DNA of 64,000 bases from Xanthobacter sp. YC-JY1 (GTDB lineage Bacteria; Pseudomonadota; Alphaproteobacteria; Rhizobiales; Xanthobacteraceae). This document shows, in pieces, positions 14,612-21,965 of this stretch. The notes under the pieces were generated by a model. It did not search any database. It was given only the letters and a program-made list of their open reading frames with translations, and was not told the origin of the DNA. Made by a program: the position numbers and the translations under genes. The stretch spans positions 1,163,001 to 1,227,000 of the forward strand of contig NZ_CP032674.1 in NCBI RefSeq assembly GCF_021730305.1. Direction: 5' to 3'. Within the stretch, counting starts at the first letter, position 1. Each line of letters starts with the position of its first letter.

Positions 14612-16675
14612 ATGGCTACGGCCGTTCAAAAGATCACCCTTTCGTCCTCCCGCGACATCCCCTTCAACAGGCTGGTACTCAGCCAGTCCAACGTCCGCCG
14701 GGTGAAGGCGGGCGTGTCCATCGAGGAGCTCGCCGAGGATATTGCCCGGCGCGGGCTGCTCCAGGGCCTCAACGTCCGCGCCGTTGTCGATGCCGATGGC
14801 GTCGAGACCGGCATGTATGAGATTCCGGCTGGCGGGCGGCGCTACCGGGCGCTGGAATTGCTGGTGAAGCGCAAGCGCCTTGCCCGGACCGCGCCGATCC
14901 CCTGCATCGTGCGCGAGGGCGGTATCGCCGAGGAGGATTCCCTTGCCGAGAATGTCCAGCGGGCTCCGCTTCATCCCCTCGACCAGTTCCGCGCCTTCCT
15001 CGCTCTGCGGGAGAAGGGCCAGTCCGAGGAGGAGATCGCCGCTGCCTTCTTCGTCTCGGTCGCCGTGGTGAAGCAGCGGCTGAAGCTCGCCTCTGTCTCA
15101 CCAAAGCTGCTCGACACCTATGCCGAGGATGGTCTCACCCTCGACCAGCTCATGGCCTTCACCGTATCGGGCGACCATGAGCGGCAGGAGCAGGTGCTGG
15201 ACCGTCTCGCCCAGGCTTACGACAAGCAGCCCTATGCCATCCGGCGCATGCTGACGGAGGGTGCGGTCCGGGCATCCGATAAGCGGACCCGGTTCATCGG
15301 CATCAAGGCCTATGAGGCGGCCGGCGGCATCGTGCTGCGAGACCTGTTCCAGGGGGATGACGGTGGCTGGCTGCAGGATGTGACCCTCGTCGATCGCATG
15401 GTGGCGGAGAAGCTCGCCGCCGAGGCCGACGTGATCCGGAGCGAAGGCTGGAAGTGGATCGAGGTGGCGCCCGACTTCGCCTATGGCCACACCTACGGCC
15501 TGCGCCAGCTGAGGGGCGAGCCCACGCCGCGAACCGAAGAGGAGGAGGCTGCGCGGGCGACCGCCCAGGCGGAGTACGATCGTCTGTCCGAAGAACATGC
15601 CGATGTCGACGAGCTTCCCGAAGAGGTCGACGTGCGGCTCGGTGAGCTCGAGGCGATGCTGGAGGCCTTCGAGACGCGGCCCCTCGTGTTCGATCCGGCG
15701 GAGGTCGCCCGGGCCGGCGCCTTCGTCAGCATCGCTCAGGACGGCAAGCTCCGGGTGGAGCGGGGCTATGTCCGCCCGGAGGACGAGATACCCGTCGAGG
15801 AGGACCAAGACCGTTCCGCCGAGAGCGATGACGGGTCCGCCATGCCCTCGGCACCGCACCAGGAGGCAGCGGCGTGCGATGCACCTGCGGAGCCCGAGGA
15901 AGAAAACGGCCTCACCCCCATCTCCGACCGGCTGCTCACGGAGCTGACCACCCATCGGACCCTCGGCCTGCGCCATGCGCTGGGCGAGCAGCCCGATGTG
16001 GCCTTCCTCGCGGCTGTCCACGCTCTCACGCTGAAGGCCTTCTACGTCTATGGCTCGGACAGCTGCCTTGAGCTCGATCTCAAGAGCGTCTCGTTCAATG
16101 CCCAGGCGCCGGGCCTCAATGACAGCGTCTCGGCCGAGGCGATCCGTGTCCGGCATGAGAGCTGGGTCAAGGCTCTGCCCAAGGAGTCCGGCTCGCTCTG
16201 GGACACCTTGAGCGGGTGGGACCTCGACAGCCGGGCCGCACTGTTCGCCCATGTGGTGAGCCTATCGGTCAATGCGGTGCATGAGGCCTGGAACCGCCGT
16301 CCTCGCGCCTTCGCCCATGCCGATAGGCTGGCGCAGGCGGTGTCGCTCGACATGGCAGCCGTCGGATGGAAGCCCACGGTGGACACCTTCCTCGGCAGGG
16401 TCACCAAGGCCCGCATCCTGCAGGCGGTGACCGAGGCCAAGGGGGAGCGCCCGGCCGAGCGGATCGCCCACCTCAAGAAGGGCGACATGGCCCGGGAGGC
16501 CGAGACCCTCCTCGCCGACAGCGGCTGGCTCCCGGAGGCGCTGCGGACCCTGCCCTTGGACACCGTCGGCGAGGAAACGGCGGAGACCGACGGCGAAACG
16601 GCCATGGCCGACAGCGAAGACCTCGCCGACACTGAGGAGCCCGAAGCGATCTCCTCCTCGATCGCTGCCGAATAA
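14612..16675 (+). CDS. ParB/RepB/Spo0J-like DNA-binding protein (right copy)
   Basis: This 687-aa protein has the same length as the left copy. The ParB domain includes SFNRLVLSQSNVRRV-type N-terminal residues, AGGRRYRALELL (about 70-80) and AENVQRAPLHPLDQFRAF (about 115-130), followed by a helix-turn-helix and a long C-terminal region with an acidic, variable linker near residues 390-430. The linker is where the two copies differ most (dissimilar Glu/Asp-rich stretches), while both ends are conserved. The start MATAVQKITL follows the repeated leader motif. It belongs to the operon with DUF932 and Toprim. It is separate from the ParA gene at 24323, so a partner role there is possible but unproven. 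Confidence 0.87.
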   Translation: MATAVQKITLSSSRDIPFNRLVLSQSNVRRVKAGVSIEELAEDIARRGLLQGLNVRAVVDADGVETGMYEIPAGGRRYRALELLVKRKRLARTAPIPCIVREGGIAEEDSLAENVQRAPLHPLDQFRAFLALREKGQSEEEIAAAFFVSVAVVKQRLKLASVSPKLLDTYAEDGLTLDQLMAFTVSGDHERQEQVLDRLAQAYDKQPYAIRRMLTEGAVRASDKRTRFIGIKAYEAAGGIVLRDLFQGDDGGWLQDVTLVDRMVAEKLAAEADVIRSEGWKWIEVAPDFAYGHTYGLRQLRGEPTPRTEEEEAARATAQAEYDRLSEEHADVDELPEEVDVRLGELEAMLEAFETRPLVFDPAEVARAGAFVSIAQDGKLRVERGYVRPEDEIPVEEDQDRSAESDDGSAMPSAPHQEAAACDAPAEPEEENGLTPISDRLLTELTTHRTLGLRHALGEQPDVAFLAAVHALTLKAFYVYGSDSCLELDLKSVSFNAQAPGLNDSVSAEAIRVRHESWVKALPKESGSLWDTLSGWDLDSRAALFAHVVSLSVNAVHEAWNRRPRAFAHADRLAQAVSLDMAAVGWKPTVDTFLGRVTKARILQAVTEAKGERPAERIAHLKKGDMAREAETLLADSGWLPEALRTLPLDTVGEETAETDGETAMADSEDLADTEEPEAISSSIAAE

Positions 16676-16691
16676 TCCTCCCCGGGCAACT

Positions 16692-16749
16692 TGGCCCGCC
16701 GCCTGTGGCTCCGCGATCCCCCCTATCGCGTGGCCCGGACGGCGGGCCA
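16692..16749 (+). promoter_or_regulatory. Hairpin between parB and Toprim genes (right copy)
   Basis: TGGCCCGCCG pairs with CGGCGGGCCA over a distance of about 38 bases with an inner CGCGAT/ATCGCG stem, followed by TTTTC. This is the counterpart of 1389-1443. It may act as an attenuator controlling the Toprim gene, whose ATG is 18 bases downstream. Confidence 0.6.
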
Positions 16750-16767
16750 TTTTCTTGGAGCGTCCCC

Positions 16768-17805
16768 ATGACGGATGCTGCGCACGATCTCGCCCGGCGG
16801 CTGGGGCGGCAGGCGGAGGCAGTCTGCCGCCATTATCTCTCCGCTGGTCGGCGGCAAGGGCACTATTGGCAGGTGGGTGATGCCCGCAACACGCCCGGCC
16901 GCTCAATGTTCGTGCGGCTGATGGACACCGTAAAAGGCCCGGCCGGCAAATGGACCGATGCGGCCACGGGGGAACACGGCGACCTCCTCGACGTGATCCG
17001 GGAGAGCCGGGGCCTGTCCAATTTCACCGAAGTGGTCGCCGAGGCTGAAGCCTTTCTGCACCTTCCACCAATCTCACAAGGCGCGGAAGCTCCTCATGGC
17101 GGAAAGCAATGTTCCTCACGTGATCCGGTCACCTCGGCACGACGGCTCTTTGCAGCCGCAAAGCCTATTCCGGGCACAATCGTGGAGACGTATCTGCGGA
17201 ACCGCGGCATCACGGCTTTGCACGAAACCGGCAGCCTGCGCTTCAACCCACGCTGCTACTATCGTCCAGATGCACACGGGTCCACTCAACTCCTGCCAGC
17301 CATGATCGCGGCCGTCACCGATCTCACGGGACGGATCATGGGCATCCACCGGACATGGCTCGCTCCGGATGGATCGGACAAGGCCAACATCGCCACACCC
17401 CGGCGCGCTATGGGCCACCTGCTGGAGCATGCGGTTCGCTTCGGCAGACCTTACGACGTGATGGCCACCGGCGAGGGCATCGAGACCATCCTCTCCGTGC
17501 GCACAGCGCTGCCCAGCCTCCCGATGGCAGCGGCGCTCTCGGCCGCACACCTCGCCGTCATCGCCTTTCCACCCAGGCTGCGGCGGCTCTACATCGTCTG
17601 CGACAACGATCCTGCCGGCAACAGGGCACGGGACAGCCTTATCGCACGAGCGGCTTTTGCCGGGATCGAGGCCATCGTGCTCTCACCAGCTCTCGGAGAC
17701 TTCAACGAGGATCTGCGCGCCTTTGGGGTCGATGCGGTGCGGGCTGAACTGCGATGCCTGCTTGCTCCTGAGGATGTCAGCCGCTTCATGGCGTTGAGCC
17801 CGTGA
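16768..17805 (+). CDS. Toprim-domain protein, plasmid/ICE primase-like (right copy)
   Basis: This 345-aa protein matches the left copy residue for residue in length. The Toprim acidic motifs are ATGEGIETILS (about 232) and IVCDNDPAGNRA (about 277). The region between about residues 105 and 125 is the divergent part (PPISQGAEAPHGGKQ against RREPEGVDRRAAP). The start MTDAAHDLARRLG at 16768 was chosen by comparison with the left copy and the GGAG at 16757-16760. It is the last gene of the DUF932-ParB-Toprim operon. A role in element replication or DNA transfer priming is inferred from the domain only. Confidence 0.85.
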   Translation: MTDAAHDLARRLGRQAEAVCRHYLSAGRRQGHYWQVGDARNTPGRSMFVRLMDTVKGPAGKWTDAATGEHGDLLDVIRESRGLSNFTEVVAEAEAFLHLPPISQGAEAPHGGKQCSSRDPVTSARRLFAAAKPIPGTIVETYLRNRGITALHETGSLRFNPRCYYRPDAHGSTQLLPAMIAAVTDLTGRIMGIHRTWLAPDGSDKANIATPRRAMGHLLEHAVRFGRPYDVMATGEGIETILSVRTALPSLPMAAALSAAHLAVIAFPPRLRRLYIVCDNDPAGNRARDSLIARAAFAGIEAIVLSPALGDFNEDLRAFGVDAVRAELRCLLAPEDVSRFMALSP

Positions 17806-18143
17806 CCTGGAGGAGCTGGGAGTGGGGATGCGCCAACGGCACGCTCTGAGGCTCACCGCCGACAGAGGACCCGCAGCCAGGCCTTCCAGAGGGCGATCGG
17901 CCGGCAGTCGTCCCGGACCGGCAATGGCTCCGGCCGGTGATTTTCCGTCGCCGGTGCTTCCCCACGACGCAGGCGTCGCAGGGCCCCGACACGCGGCGTT
18001 CCATCGCGAAACAAAATCCCTGGCCTTCGCCATCCTCCGCTGCGCTCCGGCCCCACGCTGCCCGCGGGGTGCGGGTCCGTCCCGCCCGCCGGCTTCGTCG
18101 CCATGAAGGCCGCAAGGCTGCGGTCCAACCGACGGAGCATCCC
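17806..18143 (+). other. Long non-coding leader before the DUF2493 gene
   Basis: These 338 bases carry no convincing gene on either strand, yet they are conserved in the left arm (1-331). The block at 18028-18054 (CCTCCGCTGCGCTCCGGCCCC region) and the following GGCCGCAA segment recur in diverged form ahead of the DUF736 gene. This suggests a shared 5' untranslated regulatory leader of these element genes. Confidence 0.55.
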
Positions 18144-19064
18144 ATGAGCGCAGAGCACGACGAACCCCACGCCTCGTCTCCAACCGATCACCTGCTGCAG
18201 GACCTTCAGCTCTACGGCTACCGCTCCTTCGGGGACGAGCCCGATCCCCGGCCGCTTCCCGAGGCCGACCGTATCTCCGGTGCCATCGCAGACATCTTCG
18301 ATGCGCTGATCGCGACGCTTCAGGATACTCGCCTGGAGCCCGACCTTCCCGATCTCCTGTGGTCGACGGTCCATCTGTTCCACCGTGCCGCCGGCCGCAT
18401 CGCCGGCACCCTCGACGATAACGAGCAAGGCCAGCGCCGCAGCCAGCAGGAGCAGGACGGAAGCGAGGTGCGCTCGGTGGAGCTGGAGCGCCTCATCGCC
18501 GAGGGCCAGAGCCTCGTGGAGCGCCGCGATGCCTTCGAGCTGATGCGCGACGAAGCCGCCGACATCTTTGGGCGCCACACCGGATCAGCCTGGCGCCCCC
18601 GCTTCGGGTCGCTGGTGAACCATCGGCACCTCACCGCAGCCCTCATCGACAGCCGCGATTTCCTCGCCGCCCGCAGGCGCGCGGAGATCGAGGTGCTGAT
18701 GCCAGCAGGTCCGAGGATCGCCTTCTCCGGCGGTGACACGGCCGATCACAAGCTCATCTGGGCGAAGCTCGACCAGGTGCACGCCAAGCACCCCGATATG
18801 GTGCTGCTGCACGGTGGCTCGTCGAAGGAGGCCGAGAGGATCGCCGCCTGCTGGGCCGATGCCCGCAAGGTGCCGCAGGTCGCCTTCAAGCCGGACTGGG
18901 CGCGGCACGCCAAGGCTGCCCCCTTCAAGCGCAACGACCAGATGCTCTCGGTCATGCCCATCGGGGTCATCATCTTCCCCGGCACGGGCATCCAGGACAA
19001 TCTCGCCGACAAGGCCCGCAAGCTCGGCATTCCGGTCTATCGGTTCGGGTCGGGCGGCGCATGA
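18144..19064 (+). CDS. DUF2493 (SLOG/YspA-like) protein
   Basis: This 306-aa protein has an alpha-helical, Glu-rich N-terminal half (about residues 1-185) followed by a DUF2493 Rossmann-like domain of the SLOG superfamily (about 186-306). The latter shows IAFSGGDTADHKLIWAKLDQV, VLLHGGSSKEAERIAACWA, the KPDWARHAKAAPFKRNDQML stretch and GVIIFPGTGIQDNLADKA. Such domains bind nucleotides or nucleotide-derived ligands. The family is a regular resident of alphaproteobacterial ICEs, usually near DUF736 and ParB genes, as here. The start at 18144 (MSAEHDEPHA) is the first after the long leader. The in vivo function is unknown. Its stop overlaps a 48-codon reading frame at 19061. Confidence 0.85.
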   Translation: MSAEHDEPHASSPTDHLLQDLQLYGYRSFGDEPDPRPLPEADRISGAIADIFDALIATLQDTRLEPDLPDLLWSTVHLFHRAAGRIAGTLDDNEQGQRRSQQEQDGSEVRSVELERLIAEGQSLVERRDAFELMRDEAADIFGRHTGSAWRPRFGSLVNHRHLTAALIDSRDFLAARRRAEIEVLMPAGPRIAFSGGDTADHKLIWAKLDQVHAKHPDMVLLHGGSSKEAERIAACWADARKVPQVAFKPDWARHAKAAPFKRNDQMLSVMPIGVIIFPGTGIQDNLADKARKLGIPVYRFGSGGA

Positions 19065-19207
19065 GCGCTGCCGTTCCCCATCTCCGGAATCTGATTTCAC
19101 GGGGCCTTATCGCTTTTCACGGGAATGAGGTTCTCGGCATCGATTTTCAGCGGACTGGCGAGCAGGACCAGCGCTCATCAGGCGTCGAGCTGAACGAAAT
19201 CTCCTGA
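19061..19207 (+). CDS. Possible 48-aa small protein overlapping DUF2493 stop
   Basis: An ATG at 19061 overlaps the DUF2493 stop in an ATGA arrangement. It encodes 48 residues (MSAAVPHLRNLISRGLIAFH, then GNEVLGIDFQRTGEQDQRSS) ending at TGA 19205-19207. Translational coupling is plausible. I recognise no family and the length is short enough for chance. Confidence 0.3.
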   Translation: MSAAVPHLRNLISRGLIAFHGNEVLGIDFQRTGEQDQRSSGVELNEIS

Positions 19208-19449
19208 GCCAGCGCATGCGAAGAGACGGCCACACCTGCCGATCTTCAAGCAACGGTCCACCCCCGCTTTCCTGCGCTGATCCTTAGGTGCCGGCCGAGG
19301 GCCTGGTGCCATCAACCCGCAAGGGGTCGGCTACGCACAGCGTGCCGCCGCTCCCGCTTCGCGATCGCGGTGATTGCAGCCCACGGCCGGACCCGTCGGG
19401 CGCCTGTCAGCGGGGGATGGTCCTCCGCTTCGAGCAGGAGCCGGACCCT

Positions 19450-19617
19450 ATGTCCTCCACCGATGCACAGGCCTTCGCCCTTAGCCTTGCCAAGACCCTG
19501 ATGGTCGTCATCGTGATCTTCCGCGCCGGAGACGGCAGCCTGTCGGTCGTTCCTGCCGACGAGTTCGATGGGGATGCCTCCCAGATCGTCCGGGACATTG
19601 ATCCCTTCGCCAGATAA
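19450..19617 (+). CDS. Small conserved-looking protein, 55 aa
   Basis: MSSTDAQAFALSLAKTLMVV at the start is followed by IVIFRAGDGSLSVVPADEFDGD and a short acidic tail. It looks like a compact beta-rich small protein. AGGAG lies just upstream, at 19436-19440. I do not know the family. It lies between DUF2493 and a membrane-protein gene. The 242 bases before it, between 19208 and 19449, hold nothing I recognise. Confidence 0.45.
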   Translation: MSSTDAQAFALSLAKTLMVVIVIFRAGDGSLSVVPADEFDGDASQIVRDIDPFAR

Positions 19618-19736
19618 CGGAGGGTGTCCCGGATATTCCCAGCTCAAGGATTCCGGGAGATTTCTTCGGTTGCTATCCTGATTGTCGCGCCGCGGTGGTG
19701 GAGGCGCGAGCGCCCCACCTTTGCGGAGCCGCCGCC

Positions 19737-20318
19737 ATGATCATGCCCGTTATCATCGTCGCCTGCATTGCCGCGGGCCTGTTCTGTTGGCTGCTGTTCG
19801 AGCTCGCGACCTTGGCACTCCCCGTCATCATGGGGATCACAGCGGCAAGTTGGGCCTATCAGCGCGATGCAGGCGCCATTGGGGCTGTCGTTCTCGGGAC
19901 CGCCGCCGCCCTCCTTGTCTTCGGCGCCGGTCACGTCCTGATCCTGACGACCCGCTCCCTTTGGGCAAGGACGATCGTCGTGGGTGCGTTCGTGATGCCG
20001 GCCATGGTCTGCGGCTACTGCGTCATCTTCGGCATCGTTCGCTACCTCGTGCCGTCAAGCATCTGGCAGGCCTCCTTCGCCGCAATAGGTGCGGTGGCGG
20101 TTGGCATTGCGGCGTTCAAGCAAGTCACGAAGGTGCCGGCGCCCGTCCAAACAGCCGGGTCTCCTTCGCGCCCAGGCCCAGCTCCCAGGAGAGCATCAGT
20201 AGCTCCGGAGGCCCGCCGATTTCGTCCTGGAGCCATTGCGACGAGGGGCTGTGAAGCGCGGGAGCGTTGGCGACCAGCGATCTTTCCCAGCCGAAACGAG
20301 GGACAGGCGGTGCCCTAA
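19737..20318 (+). CDS. Putative inner-membrane protein, about four TM helices
   Basis: This 193-aa protein has hydrophobic segments at about residues 1-30 (MPVIIVACIAAGLFCWLLFE), 47-68, 78-100 and 108-128, then a basic, Pro/Arg-rich cytoplasmic-looking tail of about 65 residues (PGPAPRRASVAPEARRFRPG). A GGAG sequence precedes the ATG at 19737. No family is recognised. The tail has the composition of untranslated GC-rich sequence, so the authentic stop could have been lost or the C terminus may be poorly conserved. It is encoded between DUF2493 and DUF736 genes of the ICE backbone. Confidence 0.5.
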   Translation: MIMPVIIVACIAAGLFCWLLFELATLALPVIMGITAASWAYQRDAGAIGAVVLGTAAALLVFGAGHVLILTTRSLWARTIVVGAFVMPAMVCGYCVIFGIVRYLVPSSIWQASFAAIGAVAVGIAAFKQVTKVPAPVQTAGSPSRPGPAPRRASVAPEARRFRPGAIATRGCEARERWRPAIFPSRNEGQAVP

Positions 20319-20768
20319 GACGCGCTTACGCTCCGGGCTTCGGAAGCGGCCGGTTCAGCATGTGGATCGCAACGAAGGCTCGCCATGCCACGAGCCACCG
20401 GGATGTACGCCGAAATTTCCGTTCCCTCTCTTCATGGGCACCCAACGGCCATCCTCTCCGTCGGTATCCGTCATCGCGCGCTCCATACGGCCTCTCTGAT
20501 GGGCGGATCTGGCCGCAGGACGGCTGCGCCTCGACCGCCTATGCCGCAACGGCGCGTCACGACTTTCTTCCCCTGGACGACCACCCCTTCGGGGGCCCGG
20601 ATCGCCCATTCCGCGCGGAACAAGAAAGCCGCCTCTGCGCCGTCCTCCGCTGCGCTGCGGCCCCTAAGCCGGTGGCCCGGCGGGATGCGGCGTCGCTCGC
20701 CCGCGGCCTTTCGATCGCCATCGAGGCCGCAACGGTGTGGGCTCGGAAACGGAAGACGGAGATCGACA
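20319..20768 (+). other. Non-coding region with DUF736 leader
   Basis: No gene is supported here. The second half (20638-20740) resembles the leader of the DUF2493 gene: CGCC-TCCTCCGCTGCGCT-CGGCCCC with two mismatches, and further on ATCGAGGCCGCAA against ATGAAGGCCGCAA. The first half contains nothing I recognise. Confidence 0.5.
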
Positions 20769-21095
20769 ATGGCCACCATCGGCACCTTCAAGAAGACCGG
20801 CGCGAACGAGTTCACCGGCGAGATCGTCACCCTCAGCGTCCAGGCCAAGGGCGTGCGCATCGTCCCCGACCTGCGGGCCAACGGCGAGAACGCGCCCAGC
20901 CACCGAGTCCTGGTGGGCCGGATCGAGATCGGCGCCGCCTGGTCCAAGCGCTCCAGCGAGGGCCGCGACTATCTGGGCCTCAAGCTCGACGACCCGAGCT
21001 TCAACGCCCCCATCTACGCCAACCTCTTCGACGACGAGGACGGCGACACCTTCTCGCTGATCTGGTCCCGACCGAGCGGGCGCCGTGGCGAGTGA
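20769..21095 (+). CDS. DUF736 domain protein
   Basis: This 108-aa protein matches the DUF736 family: it begins MATIGTFKKTGANEFTGEIV, then VGRIEIGAAWSKRSSEGRDYLGLKL and ends PIYANLFDDEDGDTFSLIWSR. The family is a small beta-rich protein ubiquitous on alphaproteobacterial plasmids and ICEs; its role is unknown, and single-stranded DNA or nucleic-acid handling has been suggested only by context. The ATG at 20769 follows GGAGATCGACA. Just after its stop there is a GC-rich hairpin (GGCCCCGGCC with GGCCGGGGC, about 21104-21128) with a short T-run, a plausible terminator before the convergent regulator gene. Confidence 0.88.
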   Translation: MATIGTFKKTGANEFTGEIVTLSVQAKGVRIVPDLRANGENAPSHRVLVGRIEIGAAWSKRSSEGRDYLGLKLDDPSFNAPIYANLFDDEDGDTFSLIWSRPSGRRGE

Positions 21096-21152
21096 GCCAC
21101 CCAAGGCCCCGGCCGGTTCAGGCCGGGGCTTTCCTACCATCAGGTTCGCCGG

Positions 21153-21371
21153 TCAGTCGTTACCGTCGGGCTGCACCAGCTCGACGTGGCTGACGCCCAG
21201 CGCCTGAGCCAGCTCGTAGAGGGTGATCACTGTCGGATTGCGTCGTCCGCGTTCCAGGCCGCTGATGTACTGCTGGCTGAAACCGGAGCGCGCTTCCACG
21301 TCCTCCTGCGTCAGGCCCTTCTCCTGACGTAGGCGCGCGAAATTCCGGCCGACCAGCTTGCGCATATCCAT
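21153..21371 (-). CDS. qseC: XRE-type HTH regulator, QseC-like
   Basis: This 72-aa single-domain repressor has its helix-turn-helix in LRQEKGLTQEDVEARSGFSQQYISGLERGRRNPTV (about residues 14-48). It is divergent from the small gene at 21560, with a 188-base AT-rich control region between them. In ICEMlSymR7A the equivalent arrangement is qseC, a small DNA-binding protein, facing qseM, the antiactivator of transfer; QseC represses both promoters from shared operators. Position, size and neighbours all fit that model, and the name is given by analogy. A generic Cro/CI regulator of another kind cannot be excluded. Confidence 0.65.
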   Translation of the reverse strand: MDMRKLVGRNFARLRQEKGLTQEDVEARSGFSQQYISGLERGRRNPTVITLYELAQALGVSHVELVQPDGND

Positions 21372-21388
21372 GCGCAGACGGATCGCAA

Positions 21389-21418
21389 TTTACACACTTT
21401 GAGCTTATCAACTATAAT
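21389..21418 (+). promoter_or_regulatory. Promoter/operator between qseC-like and qseM-like genes
   Basis: TTTACA (21389-21394), an 18-base spacer and TATAAT (21413-21418) form a near-consensus sigma-70 promoter reading toward 21560. Within the spacer TTGA-GCTTA-TCAA (21399-21411) is an inverted repeat suited to a small XRE repressor. This is the most AT-rich patch in the neighbourhood. Confidence 0.6.
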
Positions 21419-21559
21419 ATGTAATCAAGTGACCCTAGCGGGTTAGACGGCGGCACTCCCGATGCCAAGCGCTTATCGAGCGACCCTGGGAACGCTCCCA
21501 GCGCGCTGGCTCGCTTCACGATCCGTCGTCGTCTAGAAGGGACGAAGGCTGCGCCAGGC

Positions 21560-21835
21560 ATGGAAACGTGGTGTGACATGACCGACGCGTTTGCAGATAC
21601 CGTCCCTACCGCTCCCGAGCTCACCGACTACGACCGGGGGCATATCAAGCTCTATGCACGCCTGCTCGATGCCACGGCGGATGGCGCTGGCTGGGAGGAG
21701 ATCGCCTCGGTGCTGTTCGGCATCGACGCGGCTCGGGAGCCCGAACGTGCCCAGCGCGTCCATGACAGCCATCTGGCGCGCGCCCGATGGGTGGCCTCCA
21801 GCGGCTACAAGGACCTCCTCAGCCGTATTGTCTGA
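21560..21835 (+). CDS. qseM: Small DUF2285-like protein, QseM-like antiactivator
   Basis: This protein of up to 91 aa (internal start at 21578 possible) has the core TDYDRGHIKLYARLLDATADG, WEEIASVLFGIDAAREPERA and RVHDSHLARARWVASSGYKD. This resembles the DUF2285-type fold shared by QseM and the C-terminal half of FseA. In ICEMlSymR7A, QseM binds FseA and TraR to block excision and transfer. Here it lies directly upstream of the fseA-like gene and divergent from a QseC-like repressor, the expected context. The assignment rests on context plus resemblance of the WEEIA-LFG pattern to YRDIAAVLYG in the FseA-like protein. Confidence 0.6.
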   Translation: METWCDMTDAFADTVPTAPELTDYDRGHIKLYARLLDATADGAGWEEIASVLFGIDAAREPERAQRVHDSHLARARWVASSGYKDLLSRIV

Positions 21836-21965
21836 CGTCGCTGCCCGTTCGCAGGGGTGATGCCGCAGTCGCATCACGCGATGCTCCCCGGCCGGCTTCC
21901 CCCAATACCCTTAATCCCTGATTGTCCTTGCTCGACACGCACGCCAGTGATGCGGAGCCGAGAAA

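Larger units (their letters stand above)
13160..18137. repeat. Right arm of the ~5 kb imperfect inverted repeat
   Basis: This arm carries DUF932, ParB-like and Toprim genes on the plus strand and mirrors 1-4978. Homology starts near AGTGAGAGGTTGG at 13160 and runs to the sequence before the DUF2493 gene (ccgacgg at 18137). The arm is embedded in a complete ICE backbone that continues with DUF2493, DUF736 and transfer genes, so this copy appears to be the functional one. Confidence 0.9.
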
